Of a stretch of DNA of 64,000 bases, positions 10,796 to 19,291 are shown one piece after another (position 1 is the first letter of the stretch; each line of letters starts with the position of its first letter). The stretch is from Arthrobacter sp. Y81 (GTDB taxonomy: Bacteria > Actinomycetota > Actinomycetes > Actinomycetales > Micrococcaceae), in NCBI RefSeq assembly GCF_002929335.1, contig NZ_PJIL01000007.1:1-64000 (forward strand). Reading direction: 5' to 3'. The notes under the pieces are model-generated. The model saw only the letters and a program-made list of their open reading frames with translations. It was not told the DNA's origin and did not search any database. The position numbers were made by a program, and so were the translations under genes.

Positions 10796-10798
10796 CGG

Positions 10799-11155
10799 CT
10801 AGAGGAAGACAGCGACCACGGACAGGCTCCTGCCGGCGTAGCTCTCCGCGTCCTGGAGGATCTCACAGATGACCCCGAACGAGCGGTCCGAGCGGTAGAC
10901 GGCCGGGACCTGCCAGATGAACGTGAGGGGTTCCTTGCCGTCGTCCGTGACCGTATCCGCGAAGTCGTGCAGGGAGTCATTGAGGGCATCGAGGTTTACG
11001 CCGTAGTGCTCCGGGAAATCCAAAACTTCCCCGAATGTCTGGAGCACCGCTTTCTTCGTGTCGGCGGCGGGGATCACCAGGACCCGGCGGCCGGCGTCCG
11101 ATGCCTGCTCGCGCAGCTCATCGATGGTCCAGGTGTCAGCGGAGTAAATCTTCAT
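10799..11155 (-). CDS. barstar-family ribonuclease inhibitor
   Basis: A 118-residue cytoplasmic protein of the barstar (RNAase_Pc/barnase inhibitor) family, which plugs the active site of guanyl-specific ribonucleases. The core of the family is visible: KKAVLQTFGEVLDFPEHYGVNLDALNDSLHDF, with the aspartate-rich helix used for inhibition, then a beta strand PLTFIWQVP. It starts eight bases after the stop of the ribonuclease gene, the expected toxin/immunity pairing, so enzyme and inhibitor should be co-translated. No signal peptide is seen, which fits protection of the producing cell. Confidence 0.88.
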   Translation of the reverse strand: MKIYSADTWTIDELREQASDAGRRVLVIPAADTKKAVLQTFGEVLDFPEHYGVNLDALNDSLHDFADTVTDDGKEPLTFIWQVPAVYRSDRSFGVICEILQDAESYAGRSLSVVAVFL

Positions 11156-11163
11156 TTGTGCCC

Positions 11164-11667
11164 TTATTTGCCTTCGACGATAAACAGAAACGATTCGTAG
11201 TGGTCCGGCGTGTAGTACTTTTCGCCGGTCTCTCCCGAGACTATCCGGCGGGCGCCCCGGTCCGATTCGCCGGGAGTCCTAACCGTGAATTCCTTGTAGT
11301 AGCCGCCGGGTTTCCTGGGCAGCAGGCGCTCGAAGTTGCTGAAGACGGCGCCGTCACGCGAATAGGGGTAGGGCCCGCCGCGGGCGATCAGGGCCAGGGT
11401 CTCCCGTGCCTCCGGTGGAAGGCTTGAGGCAGGAACCGCGTCCAGGCCCGAGGTGTTCTTCACCTCGGGAACAGCCGGCTCCGGGGCAGGTTTTGGGGAG
11501 CCGGGACTGGCGGTGCCGGCCCCGACGGCGGAAGTGCCTCCCGCCGTCGGGCTCGCCGAAACGGCCGGTCCGGCCGGGTTCTCCTGCGTGTTGGACAGCA
11601 CCATGCCCAGGCCGACGACCAGGATCAGGACCGCGGCCAAGGTCAGGAGCCTCGCGATCCCCCTCAT
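11164..11667 (-). CDS. secreted guanyl-specific ribonuclease (N1/T1/Sa family)
   Basis: A 167-residue precursor. Residues 1-25 form a basic start plus hydrophobic segment (signal peptide or membrane anchor), and 30-70 are an Ala/Pro/Gly-rich linker. The catalytic domain (74-167) aligns closely with Streptomyces RNase Sa: LPPEARETLALIARGGPYPYS, GYYKEFTVRTPG, DRGARRIVSG, YYTPDHYES. The catalytic triad is conserved as Glu126, Arg141 and His156, with Arg137 matching Arg65 of RNase Sa. The RNase Sa disulphide cysteines are missing. It should cleave RNA after guanosine outside the cell. It lies between glgX (20-base gap) and the barstar gene, apparently one transcript. Confidence 0.88.
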   Translation of the reverse strand: MRGIARLLTLAAVLILVVGLGMVLSNTQENPAGPAVSASPTAGGTSAVGAGTASPGSPKPAPEPAVPEVKNTSGLDAVPASSLPPEARETLALIARGGPYPYSRDGAVFSNFERLLPRKPGGYYKEFTVRTPGESDRGARRIVSGETGEKYYTPDHYESFLFIVEGK

Positions 11668-11687
11668 GGATTCCCCATATCCGGAAC

Positions 11688-13802
11688 CTACGTGCGGTAG
11701 ATGCTGATGGTGTTGGACTGCACAACGTCACGCTCGCCAGCGGCCACCCTCACACCCTGGCGGCGGTCGTGGAGTTCAGACGTGGTCAGCCGGAGTTCGA
11801 ACAACCGCTTTCCCGTGCCTTCGTCGTTGCTGACGTCGGGCAGGGTGATTTTCATGTCGTTGGCGCTGCCGTTCACCACCACGAGTCCGTCCACCTGGCC
11901 GTCGTCGGAACCGAGCAGGAGCTGGACAACACGGTGCTGGGGATCATTCCAGCGGTCCATCGACATGGGATTGCCGTGCTCGTCGAACCAGTGCAGATAG
12001 GCCTGCTTGTCCCGGGAGGGGTAGTCGTGCGGCTGGCCTGCCAGGAACTCCTTCCGGAGCCGGATGACCCGTTTGGTGCTCCGAAGCATGGCATGGGATT
12101 CCGGCGTGCTGGTCCAATCCAGCCAGGTGATCTGGTTGTCCTGGCAGTAGGCGTTGTTGTTGCCCTGCTGCGTGCGTCCGATCTCATCACCGGCGGTGAT
12201 CATGGGGATGCCCATGGACACCATCAGCGTGGCCATCAGGTTTCGGCTGGTCTGCGCCCGGAGCGCCAGGATGTCCTCGTCTTCGGTCCGGCCCTCAAAG
12301 CCGTGGTTGTAGCTGCGGTTGTCTCCGTGTCCGTCGCGGTTCTGCTCGCCGTTGGCCTCGTTGTGCTTACGGTCGTAGGACACAAGATCGGCCAGGGTAA
12401 AACCGTCGTGGGCGGTGAAGAAGTTGAGCGAGGCCATGCGGGAACGACCCGATTCCGCAAAAAGGCCTGCGGAGCCGGAAATGGAGTCTGCGAGGCGCGC
12501 CACGGAACCGCCTTGGCCGCCGGCATCGATCGCGGCCCGGTCCGCGACCCAGAAGGAGCGCAATGCGTCACGGTAGTGGTCGTTCCAGTCCACCCAACCG
12601 TGCGGAAAGCGTCCGGTCTGCCAGCCGCCGTAGCCCACGTCCCACGGCTCGGCAATCAGCTTGACGGAGGACAGCACCGGATCCGCGGCGATGGCCACGA
12701 GGAACGGGTGGTGCGGGTCGAAGTCGTTCGCGGCGTTGCGGCAGAGGGTAACCGCGAGGTCGAACCGGAAGCCGTCGATGTGGAACTCGTCAACCCAGTA
12801 CCTCAGCGAGTCGAGGACCAGCTGGACCACTCGGGGGTGGCCAAAGTTGAGGGTGTTGCCGCACCCGGTGGTGTCCACGTACCGGCCGTTGCCGTCGTTC
12901 CGGTAGTACTGCATCTCCCCCAGCCCGCGGAAGCTGAGCGTCTGCCCGTCGCGTCCGCCCTCGGCTGTGTGGTTGTAGACCACGTCCAGGATGACTTCCA
13001 GGCCTGCCTCGTGCAAAAGCTTGACCATGCCCTTGAACTCGTCCTGCACGGCCTGCGGCCCGGCCGCCTGCGCGGCCTGGGTGGCGTACGCCGGATGCGG
13101 AGCAAAGAATGCCGCCGTGTTGTAGCCCCAGTAGTTGGTCATGCCCAGGTTCTGGAGGTGCGGTTCGTCCATGTGGAAATGGACCGGCAGCAGCTGGACC
13201 GAGGTGATGCCCAGGCCAGTGAGGTGCTCAATCATTGCCGGGTGCGCCATGCCGGCATAGGTGCCCCGGAGATTCTCGGGGATGTCCGGGTGCAACATGC
13301 TTTGGCCGCGGACGTGTGCCTCGTAAATGATGGTGTTGCGCCATGGGATGTGAGGACTGCGGTCGTCGCCCCAGTCGAATCCGGGGGACATCCGCACGTT
13401 GGTGAGGAAGCCTTCGCGCTCATCCACGGCCCGGCCGTAAGGGTCCAACAGCAGCGGCTGCTCGCCGTCGTAGTCAAAGGCCGTGGTGGGCACCGATACG
13501 GGGAGGGCGTCATCCTCGGAAGAGGAGCGGAACCCGTACCTCGACCCCGTGGGGAAGCCGTCCACGATGCCGTGGTGGACATCATTGGTGACGTTCGGCA
13601 GCGTTTTCAGCTGCCACGTTCCGCCGGGTGCGCAGTAAGCGATTTCGAGCGTGCTCACACCGGGCGCGTAGACCGCGACGTTAGCGCAGGCACTCTGAGG
13701 ATCGTCCGTTGCCGGAGAGCCCGTGCGCGGAACGCTGATACCCAGTGGAAACGGCCGGGAGGCGTCCACGGTTGAGGCTGTGTCTAGGAGTGGCATGACC
13801 AT
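11688..13802 (-). CDS. glgX: glycogen debranching enzyme (isoamylase type)
   Basis: A 704-residue GH13 debranching enzyme hydrolysing alpha-1,6 branches in glycogen or phosphorylase limit dextrin. An N-terminal CBM48-type domain is followed by the catalytic core, including VIYEAHVRG-like NTIIYEAHVRG, the nucleophile stretch HIDGFRFDLAVTL, the acid in KLIAEPWDVG and TAHDGFTLADLVSYD, all typical of GlgX/TreX. Two ATGs two codons apart (13802, 13796) could serve as start. It is first in the glgX-ribonuclease-barstar operon and divergent from the nitrilase-family gene. With glgP it completes glucan breakdown. Confidence 0.92.
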   Translation of the reverse strand: MVMPLLDTASTVDASRPFPLGISVPRTGSPATDDPQSACANVAVYAPGVSTLEIAYCAPGGTWQLKTLPNVTNDVHHGIVDGFPTGSRYGFRSSSEDDALPVSVPTTAFDYDGEQPLLLDPYGRAVDEREGFLTNVRMSPGFDWGDDRSPHIPWRNTIIYEAHVRGQSMLHPDIPENLRGTYAGMAHPAMIEHLTGLGITSVQLLPVHFHMDEPHLQNLGMTNYWGYNTAAFFAPHPAYATQAAQAAGPQAVQDEFKGMVKLLHEAGLEVILDVVYNHTAEGGRDGQTLSFRGLGEMQYYRNDGNGRYVDTTGCGNTLNFGHPRVVQLVLDSLRYWVDEFHIDGFRFDLAVTLCRNAANDFDPHHPFLVAIAADPVLSSVKLIAEPWDVGYGGWQTGRFPHGWVDWNDHYRDALRSFWVADRAAIDAGGQGGSVARLADSISGSAGLFAESGRSRMASLNFFTAHDGFTLADLVSYDRKHNEANGEQNRDGHGDNRSYNHGFEGRTEDEDILALRAQTSRNLMATLMVSMGIPMITAGDEIGRTQQGNNNAYCQDNQITWLDWTSTPESHAMLRSTKRVIRLRKEFLAGQPHDYPSRDKQAYLHWFDEHGNPMSMDRWNDPQHRVVQLLLGSDDGQVDGLVVVNGSANDMKITLPDVSNDEGTGKRLFELRLTTSELHDRRQGVRVAAGERDVVQSNTISIYRT

Positions 13803-13918
13803 TGCTTAAATATTAGCTGTGCCACACAAATGCCCGATATTTTCCGCAATGTGTCGGGAAATGGGCTGGCCTTGTTCAGCGTTGCATACTGGAAGAACAC
13901 GCCAAGTTGGAGGTAATT

Positions 13919-14770
13919 GTGCGAGTTGCACTTGCTCAAGTAGTCACTCGCCGCGACATTTCCGGGAATCTGGAGCTCGTGGAAAATTTCGCCCGCCAAG
14001 CGAAAAAAGGTGGCGCAGAAATGGTCGTTTTCCCGGAAGCAACCATGCGCGCGTTCGGCAATTCGCTTCTGGATATTGCCGAGCCGCTCGACGGCCCGTG
14101 GGCCACCCGCGTGCGCCGCATCGCAGCTGAGCTGGGCATCGTGATTGTGGCGGGCATGTTCACCCCGGGAGACCCCGGTTCTGCCGGTTCCGGTCAACCC
14201 GGCGCCGGCGCGGCGGGCAGCGACGATGTCAGGAAGGTGCGGAATACGCTCCTGGTCACGGGTCCCGGTGTGGAGGCGAGCTACGACAAGATCCACCTGT
14301 TCGACGCCTTTGGCTTCGCCGAATCAGACACAGTCGACGCCGGCACCGGACCGGTCACGTTCGAGCTCGGCGGCATCCGCTTCGGCCTGGCCACGTGCTA
14401 TGACGTCCGGTTCCCGGCGTTGTTCACAGCCAACGCCGATCTGGGTGCCGAAGTGAACATCGTTTGTGCCTCATGGGGATCAGGGCCGGGAAAGGTGGAC
14501 CAGTGGCGCCTGCTGGCCCGTGCCCGCGCCGTGGACACCACCACCTACGTGCTGGCCTGCGGCCAGGGCGATCCCGCCACGCAAGGCATCGAAGCCAAGG
14601 GATCGGCGCCCACCGGGGTGGGGCACTCCGCCGTCGTTTCTCCGCTTGGTGAGGTCATCGAAGAGCTCGACGGCGGCACCGGGCTGCTGTTCGCGGACCT
14701 GGACCCCGCCGTCGTCAAGGAAGCCCGGACAAAGCTCCCGGTCCTGGCCAACCGCCACACGTTCCAGTAA
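13919..14770 (+). CDS. carbon-nitrogen hydrolase (nitrilase superfamily amidase)
   Basis: A 283-residue cytoplasmic amidohydrolase with the nitrilase-superfamily Glu-Lys-Cys triad at Glu40 (MVVFPEAT), Lys124 (SYDKIHLFD) and Cys160 (LATCYDVRFP). The arrangement resembles the Nit1/deaminated-glutathione amidase branch. The GTG at 13919 is preceded six bases earlier by a clean GGAGG, which fixes the start. A Gly/Ala/Pro-rich insert at 83-103 is unlike most relatives. The exact substrate cannot be read; repair of deaminated glutathione or a similar omega-amidase role is the nearest family guess. Confidence 0.85.
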   Translation: MRVALAQVVTRRDISGNLELVENFARQAKKGGAEMVVFPEATMRAFGNSLLDIAEPLDGPWATRVRRIAAELGIVIVAGMFTPGDPGSAGSGQPGAGAAGSDDVRKVRNTLLVTGPGVEASYDKIHLFDAFGFAESDTVDAGTGPVTFELGGIRFGLATCYDVRFPALFTANADLGAEVNIVCASWGSGPGKVDQWRLLARARAVDTTTYVLACGQGDPATQGIEAKGSAPTGVGHSAVVSPLGEVIEELDGGTGLLFADLDPAVVKEARTKLPVLANRHTFQ

Positions 14771-14773
14771 CAG

Positions 14774-14864
14774 ACGCTCTCTCACTTTTCGCAACAAAAA
14801 CAGCAACGCTCGCTCACCTGGTGAGCGAGCGTTGCTGTTTTAGTTGCAGGTACTGCGAGAGCGT
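14774..14864. repeat. phased inverted 12-mer repeat array B
   Basis: Two minus-orientation cores start at 14774 (perfect ACGCTCTCTCAC) and 14806 (one change). Two plus-orientation cores start at 14821 (GTGAGCGAGCGT) and 14853 (degenerate). Spacing within each orientation is exactly 32 bases, and the array is symmetric about 14819. The inner pair forms a hairpin. The array starts four bases after the nitrilase-gene stop and ends ten bases before the rlmB stop. Confidence 0.8.
14797..14842. terminator. bidirectional terminator inside repeat array B
   Basis: The long stem AACAGCAACGCTCGCTCAC / GTGAGCGAGCGTTGCTGTT has A-rich and T-rich flanks, so it can terminate both the plus-strand amidase gene and minus-strand rlmB. 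The stem is made of two inverted copies of the repeat core. Confidence 0.85.
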
Positions 14865-14873
14865 CGCTGGACC

Positions 14874-15860
14874 CTACTTAGCTGCGCGCTGCCTGGAGAC
14901 TTCGTACAGGGAGATGCCGACCGCCATGGAGGCGTTGAGCGATTCCATCGCGGAGTCGATCGGGATGGAAACGATCTGGTCGCAGTTTTCGCGGACCAGC
15001 CGGCTCAGGCCCTTGCCTTCGGAACCGACCACGATGCAGACGGGTTCCTTGGCGAGGCTGAGGTCCGGCAGCGACACGTCGCCGTCGCCGTCGAGGCCGA
15101 GAACGTAGATGCCCATGTTCTTGAACGCCTTGAGCGTGTTGTTCAGGTTGGCGGCGCGTGCCACCGGAACGCGGACTGCTGCGCCGGCACTGGTCTTCCA
15201 GGCCGAGGCCGTGACGCCGACGGAGCGCCGCTCCGGCACGATGACCCCGTGGCCGCTGAAGGCCGACACAGAGCGGATGATCGCGCCGAGGTTGCGCGGG
15301 TCGGTGATGCCGTCCAGGGCGACGAAGAGCGGCGCGTTGGCCACGTGGCCCCGCTTCCAGCTGGCCAGTGTTTCTTCGGCGAGCTCGTAGGCGTCCTGGT
15401 AATCGTACGGCGGAATCTGCAGCACGAGTCCCTGGTGGATGGCGTCGTCCGTCATCCGGTCCAGCTCGGGTTTGCCCGTTTCCATCAGCGGAATGCCACG
15501 TTCGGCCGCAAGCTTGAGGGATTCCTTGACGCGGTCATCCATTTCTATGCGGATGGCGACGTGCAGGGCCTTGGCCGGGATGCCGGCGCGCAGCGCTTCA
15601 ACAACGGAGTTGCGTCCAGTGACGACTTCCTCCGTGGCTCGGCCCTTCGGACCTGAGCGGGCACCTGTGCCGCGGGCAGCGCCCGGACGCTTGGCAGCAG
15701 ACCGCTCAGCGAGCTGCTTGTTCTTGTGGGCCTTGTGGTACGGGCGGTCCTCCGCTTTGGGAGTGGGGCCCTTGCCCTCGAGGGCCTTGCGGCCGTGGCC
15801 ACCCGTTCCGATGGTGGGGCCCTTCTTCGCTTTGACCGACCGGCGACCGTTGTTGGCCAT
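14874..15860 (-). CDS. rlmB: 23S rRNA (guanosine-2'-O-)-methyltransferase, TrmH/SpoU family
   Basis: A 328-residue SPOUT methyltransferase that 2'-O-methylates a guanosine of 23S rRNA. Residues 1-75 are a Lys/Arg-rich low-complexity tail, then TEEVVTGRNSVVEALRAG (substrate-binding domain). The C-terminal knot motifs are LDGITDPRNLGAIIRSVSAFSGHGVI, CIVVGSEGKGLSRLVRENCDQ and VSIPIDSAMESLNASMAVGISLYE. The start is ATG 15860 with a GGGTGA ribosome site; a GTG three codons earlier is less likely. Long basic tails are usual in actinobacterial homologues. It lies in the conserved rlmB-cysS-ispF-ispD-carD order seen in mycobacteria. Confidence 0.93.
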   Translation of the reverse strand: MANNGRRSVKAKKGPTIGTGGHGRKALEGKGPTPKAEDRPYHKAHKNKQLAERSAAKRPGAARGTGARSGPKGRATEEVVTGRNSVVEALRAGIPAKALHVAIRIEMDDRVKESLKLAAERGIPLMETGKPELDRMTDDAIHQGLVLQIPPYDYQDAYELAEETLASWKRGHVANAPLFVALDGITDPRNLGAIIRSVSAFSGHGVIVPERRSVGVTASAWKTSAGAAVRVPVARAANLNNTLKAFKNMGIYVLGLDGDGDVSLPDLSLAKEPVCIVVGSEGKGLSRLVRENCDQIVSIPIDSAMESLNASMAVGISLYEVSRQRAAK

Positions 15861-15880
15861 GAGTTTCACCCTTGCTTTGT

Positions 15881-15912
15881 TGAGTAAGTCTGACCTCCAG
15901 TCTACTTACTCA
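15881..15912. promoter_or_regulatory. 9-bp inverted repeat upstream of rlmB
   Basis: TGAGTAAGT and ACTTACTCA form a perfect 9-bp dyad separated by 14 bases, 21 bases upstream of the rlmB start in the cysS-rlmB gap. It could be an RNA hairpin in the mRNA or an operator. There is no T-run, so it is not a standard terminator. Confidence 0.4.
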
Positions 15913-15961
15913 GGTTAAATCGCCGGCCCAGGGTCCTGCCTGGCATCCGGAATGCCACAGC

Positions 15962-17416
15962 TCAGCCGCGCTTGAGTGTCCAGCTGGCACCGTCCGGACC
16001 GTCCTCGACGACGACGCCCGCCGCCGTGAGCGTGTCCCGGATGGCATCCGACGCCGTCCAGTCCTTGGTGGCCCGTGCCTCCGCCCGGGCACCAAGCTGG
16101 GCCTCGACGAGGACGCCCAGGGCTGTGTCCGCCTGGTCGTCCCGTGCGGGGGCCGCGACGTCGTTTAGGCCCAGGACACGCAGCATGTCGGTGACGGAGT
16201 GCAGCGCTGCCCGGGCAGCAGCGTTATCGCCCGCGGTGAGCGCGGTATTGCCTGCCCGCACGGTGTCGTGCAGGACAGCCAGCGCCTGCGGAACATTCAG
16301 GTCGTCGTCCATGGCCGCTGCGAAGGCTTCCGGCACCTCGCCGTAGCTGCCGAACAGGAGGGCCCCGCCATCAGACAATGCACGCACGGCCCGGGCCACG
16401 AAGCCGTCAATCCGTTCCATCGCGGCGGAGGCTTCCTGCAGCGAGGTGGGCTGGTAGTCCAGCACTGACCGGTACTGCGCCTGGCCCAGGTAGTACCGCA
16501 CCACGCGCGGCGAAGCGAGCTCGAGCATTTCCGTGGGGCTGACGGTGTTGCCAATGGACTTGGACATCTTTTCGCCCTGGTAGGTCACCATGCCGTTGTG
16601 CATCCAGAAGTTGGCGAAGGCATGGCCGGCTGCCTGGGACTGCGCCATCTCGTTTTCATGGTGCGGGAACCGGAGGTCCAGGCCCCCGCCGTGGATGTCG
16701 AACCCGGTACCGAGATATTTGGTCACCATGGCCGAGCACTCCAGATGCCAGCCCGGACGGCCGGTGCCCCAAGGCGAAACCCAGCTGGCCGTCGTCGGCT
16801 CCCCTTCCTTATGGCCTTTCCACAGCGCAAAGTCCCTCGGGTCCTTCTTCCCACGAGGATCGGCGTCGGCAGCACCCTGCATGTCATCGATCTTCTGGCG
16901 GGTCAGGGACCCGTACCGGTTCCAGGAGCGGACGTCGAAATAGACGTCACCGGAATCATCGAGGGCGGGGTAGGCATGACCGCGGTCGATCAGGCGCTGG
17001 ATCAGCGCGTGCATCTCCGGAATGTGGCCGGTGGCGCGGGGCTCGTAAGTGGGACGGGAAACACCAAGGGTGTCGTAGGCCTTGAGGAATGCCTGCTCGT
17101 AGCGGTAGGCAAGCGCCCACCATTCCTCTTCGCGGATGTCGTCCGGGCCTTCCTCGAAGTCCGGCTCAAAGGAGGCGGCGGACTTGGCGAGGATTTTGTC
17201 GTCGATGTCAGTGACGTTGCGGACCACGGTCACGCGGAATTTCCGGTATTCGAGCCAGCGGGTGAGCTGGTCAAAGGCAATGGCGGACCGGATGTGGCCG
17301 ACGTGCGGCAGGCCCTGCACCGTCGCGCCGCAGTAGTAAAGGCTCACCTTGCCCGGTGTCAGAGGGACGAAGTCGCGGACTTCGGCGGATGCTGTGTCGT
17401 AAAAGCGCAGGGTCAC
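15962..17416 (-). CDS. cysS: cysteinyl-tRNA synthetase
   Basis: A class I aminoacyl-tRNA synthetase charging tRNA-Cys. It has 484 residues, with the zinc-site and nucleotide-binding N-terminus [29 protein letters not shown] (the HIGH motif appears as HVGH), the second zinc segment [14 protein letters not shown] and [18 protein letters not shown], and the KMSKS loop [14 protein letters not shown]. The start codon is GTG. It sits between a small lipoprotein gene and rlmB, all on minus. Confidence 0.96.
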   Translation of the reverse strand: MTLRFYDTASAEVRDFVPLTPGKVSLYYCGATVQGLPHVGHIRSAIAFDQLTRWLEYRKFRVTVVRNVTDIDDKILAKSAASFEPDFEEGPDDIREEEWWALAYRYEQAFLKAYDTLGVSRPTYEPRATGHIPEMHALIQRLIDRGHAYPALDDSGDVYFDVRSWNRYGSLTRQKIDDMQGAADADPRGKKDPRDFALWKGHKEGEPTTASWVSPWGTGRPGWHLECSAMVTKYLGTGFDIHGGGLDLRFPHHENEMAQSQAAGHAFANFWMHNGMVTYQGEKMSKSIGNTVSPTEMLELASPRVVRYYLGQAQYRSVLDYQPTSLQEASAAMERIDGFVARAVRALSDGGALLFGSYGEVPEAFAAAMDDDLNVPQALAVLHDTVRAGNTALTAGDNAAARAALHSVTDMLRVLGLNDVAAPARDDQADTALGVLVEAQLGARAEARATKDWTASDAIRDTLTAAGVVVEDGPDGASWTLKRG

Positions 17417-17462
17417 CGCTCCAGATTAGCCGATGGCCTTTGCAGGACCCGGCGCCGGCCCG

Positions 17463-17789
17463 CTATTTGCAGACTTCGCCGATCTTGTTGTTCTGCTCGC
17501 TCAGCTGTGCGGTCTGTTCGGCGCTCTTGGTGCCCAGCGAAGTACCGGCGACCTTCTTCATGATGTCAGCCATTTTCTGGATGGGCTCGCCAACCTCGGG
17601 AGCTACCTTGTCCGCCACTTCCTGGTAATGCTTGGCGATCTGGTCAGCCTGCTGCTGCTGGTTTCCGGTGGGAACGAACGTGTCCCCGTTGAGGAACTCG
17701 CAGCTTTCCTCGACACTCATTTTCGGCGCGCCGCAACCGCTCAGCAGCAGTGCTGCAACGAGTACGACGGCGGCAAGCGGCTTCTTCAC
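17463..17789 (-). CDS. small lipoprotein of unknown function
   Basis: A 108-residue protein with a lipoprotein signal peptide: the basic start MKKP, a hydrophobic stretch and the lipobox LLLSGC with the acylated Cys at 19. The mature part is predicted mostly helical, Gln/Lys-rich (NQQQQADQIAKHYQEVADK) and contains two further cysteines, near the start (SCEF) and at the C-terminus (EVCK), that may pair. It is anchored to the outer face of the membrane. I recognise no family. It lies between ispF and cysS, a position without a counterpart in the mycobacterial block. Confidence 0.75.
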   Translation of the reverse strand: MKKPLAAVVLVAALLLSGCGAPKMSVEESCEFLNGDTFVPTGNQQQQADQIAKHYQEVADKVAPEVGEPIQKMADIMKKVAGTSLGTKSAEQTAQLSEQNNKIGEVCK

Positions 17790-17857
17790 GAGGGGTCTCC
17801 TGGAGTGTTCGGCAGAGGTCTGACTCCTTTAAGCCTAGGCGAAAGACACGCCCTGCC

Positions 17858-18352
17858 TCAGCCCGCCCGGTAGACCAGCGCGGTGGCGAGGGCCGAGATG
17901 CCTTCGCCACGGCCGGTGAAACCGAGGCCGTCGCTGGTGGTGGCGCTGACGCTGACGGGGGCACCGGCCGCCGCACTGAGGACGTCCTGGGATTCCTGCC
18001 GGCGCGGGCCGAATTTGGGCCTGTTGGCCACGAACTGCACGGCGATGTTGCCGATCTCGAAGCCTTCCGCCCTGACTATGCGCGCGGCCTCGGCCAGGAG
18101 CGTCACACCGGAGGCCCCGGCGAATTCCGGGCGGTCAGTGCCGAAGTGCGTGCCAAGATCCCCGATCCCGGAGGCCGAAAAGAGGGCATCCGCCGCTGCG
18201 TGGGCCACGGGGTCGCCGTCAGAGTGGCCAGCCAGGCCCTGCTCGCCGTCCCACAGCAGCCCGCCCAGCCACAGCGCCCGCGGATTGTCCGGCGCAGCAA
18301 AAGCATGGACGTCGATGCCGATACCTGTTCTGGGAATGATGGGAACTGCCAT
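17858..18352 (-). CDS. ispF: 2-C-methyl-D-erythritol 2,4-cyclodiphosphate synthase
   Basis: The fifth step of the MEP isoprenoid pathway: it cyclises CDP-ME 2-phosphate to MEcPP with loss of CMP. It has 164 residues; the metal site DVHAF (Asp and His after TGIGI), [31 protein letters not shown] and the C-terminal [23 protein letters not shown] are all present. ATG 18352 is two bases after the ispD stop, so it is coupled to ispD. The order ispD-ispF is conserved across actinobacteria. Confidence 0.95.
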   Translation of the reverse strand: MAVPIIPRTGIGIDVHAFAAPDNPRALWLGGLLWDGEQGLAGHSDGDPVAHAAADALFSASGIGDLGTHFGTDRPEFAGASGVTLLAEAARIVRAEGFEIGNIAVQFVANRPKFGPRRQESQDVLSAAAGAPVSVSATTSDGLGFTGRGEGISALATALVYRAG

Positions 18353-18354
18353 GA

Positions 18355-19179
18355 TCAGCCCTCCACCCAACGTACGCCGAGGGGACCTTCCAGCAGGCCC
18401 TCCGCAATGATCAGGTCCAAAGGCGTGGTGATCTTGAGTGACTGGCTGGCTCCGCGGACGGCATGGACCGGGACGCCCAGGCGTTCCACGAGCATCGCAT
18501 CATCCGTAATGGCGGCGGACTGGGCTTCGTCGAGGCCTGCCACCTCCCGGTGGGCCTTCATCAGCGTGCCGAGATCGAACCCCTGCGGCGTCTGCACGGC
18601 GCGGAGCGTCTCCCGCGGAGCCGTGCCTACGACGACCTCCGGTGCAATGAGGGCGTCTTCGTCACGCGTTGCTTCAACCGTCTTGACGGTGTCCACCACC
18701 GGCATGACCGGAATCACGGCCAGGGCGCCGGCCGCAAGGGAGTCGACCACACGGTGGAAGACGGACTCCGGCGTCAGCGCACGCGCGGCGTCGTGGACGA
18801 GCACGGCCTGGGTGCCGTCCTCCAGTGCCGCCAATGCGGAACGCACGGAGTCAGCGCGCGTTGCGCCGCCGTCCACCATCGTCAGCAGAGGGCCGCCGTC
18901 GACAAGCTCGTCCTTGAAGTCATCGCACATTCGCCGAAGCGAGCCGTCGCCCGCCGGCAAGGCTACGCAGACCTGCTGCGCAACGCCGGAGGCAACAATC
19001 CCGCGCAGGGCGTGCATCAGGATGGGCTCCCCACCGAGGGGAACCCTTGCCTTAGGCATGCCGTAACCAAGTCGCTGCCCTGATCCGGCCGCGACCAGGA
19101 TAACGGCGACAACTGGGCGTGGGCGTTGGTGGTCCCCGGCGGCCGGCCCGGATCCGGCCGGAAATTCTGTTGCGCTCAT
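18355..19179 (-). CDS. ispD: 2-C-methyl-D-erythritol 4-phosphate cytidylyltransferase
   Basis: It transfers CMP to MEP in the MEP pathway, one step after IspC and two before IspF. The nucleotide-binding signature [22 protein letters not shown] is clear, followed by [11 protein letters not shown] and the C-terminal [14 protein letters not shown]. With ATG 19179 the protein has 274 residues, about 40 more than E. coli IspD. The extra is an unconserved Pro/Gly-rich N-terminus, so a later start cannot be excluded. It lies downstream of carD behind a terminator. Confidence 0.93.
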   Translation of the reverse strand: MSATEFPAGSGPAAGDHQRPRPVVAVILVAAGSGQRLGYGMPKARVPLGGEPILMHALRGIVASGVAQQVCVALPAGDGSLRRMCDDFKDELVDGGPLLTMVDGGATRADSVRSALAALEDGTQAVLVHDAARALTPESVFHRVVDSLAAGALAVIPVMPVVDTVKTVEATRDEDALIAPEVVVGTAPRETLRAVQTPQGFDLGTLMKAHREVAGLDEAQSAAITDDAMLVERLGVPVHAVRGASQSLKITTPLDLIIAEGLLEGPLGVRWVEG

Positions 19180-19246
19180 GGGCACAACACTACGTGCCCG
19201 CCCGCTTCCGGCAACCGGTAAAATCCCGGGGTCCGTCAGAATCCGG

Positions 19247-19290
19247 GCAAAAAGAAACCCCGGCGGCTGTTGAGCCACCGGGGTTCAATT
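19247..19290 (-). terminator. carD terminator
   Basis: On minus, GAACCCCGG...CCGGGGTTTC forms a stem (with an inner GGC/GCC pair around a short loop) followed by TTTTT. It directly follows the carD stop and separates carD from ispD. Confidence 0.85.
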
Positions 19291-19291
19291 C

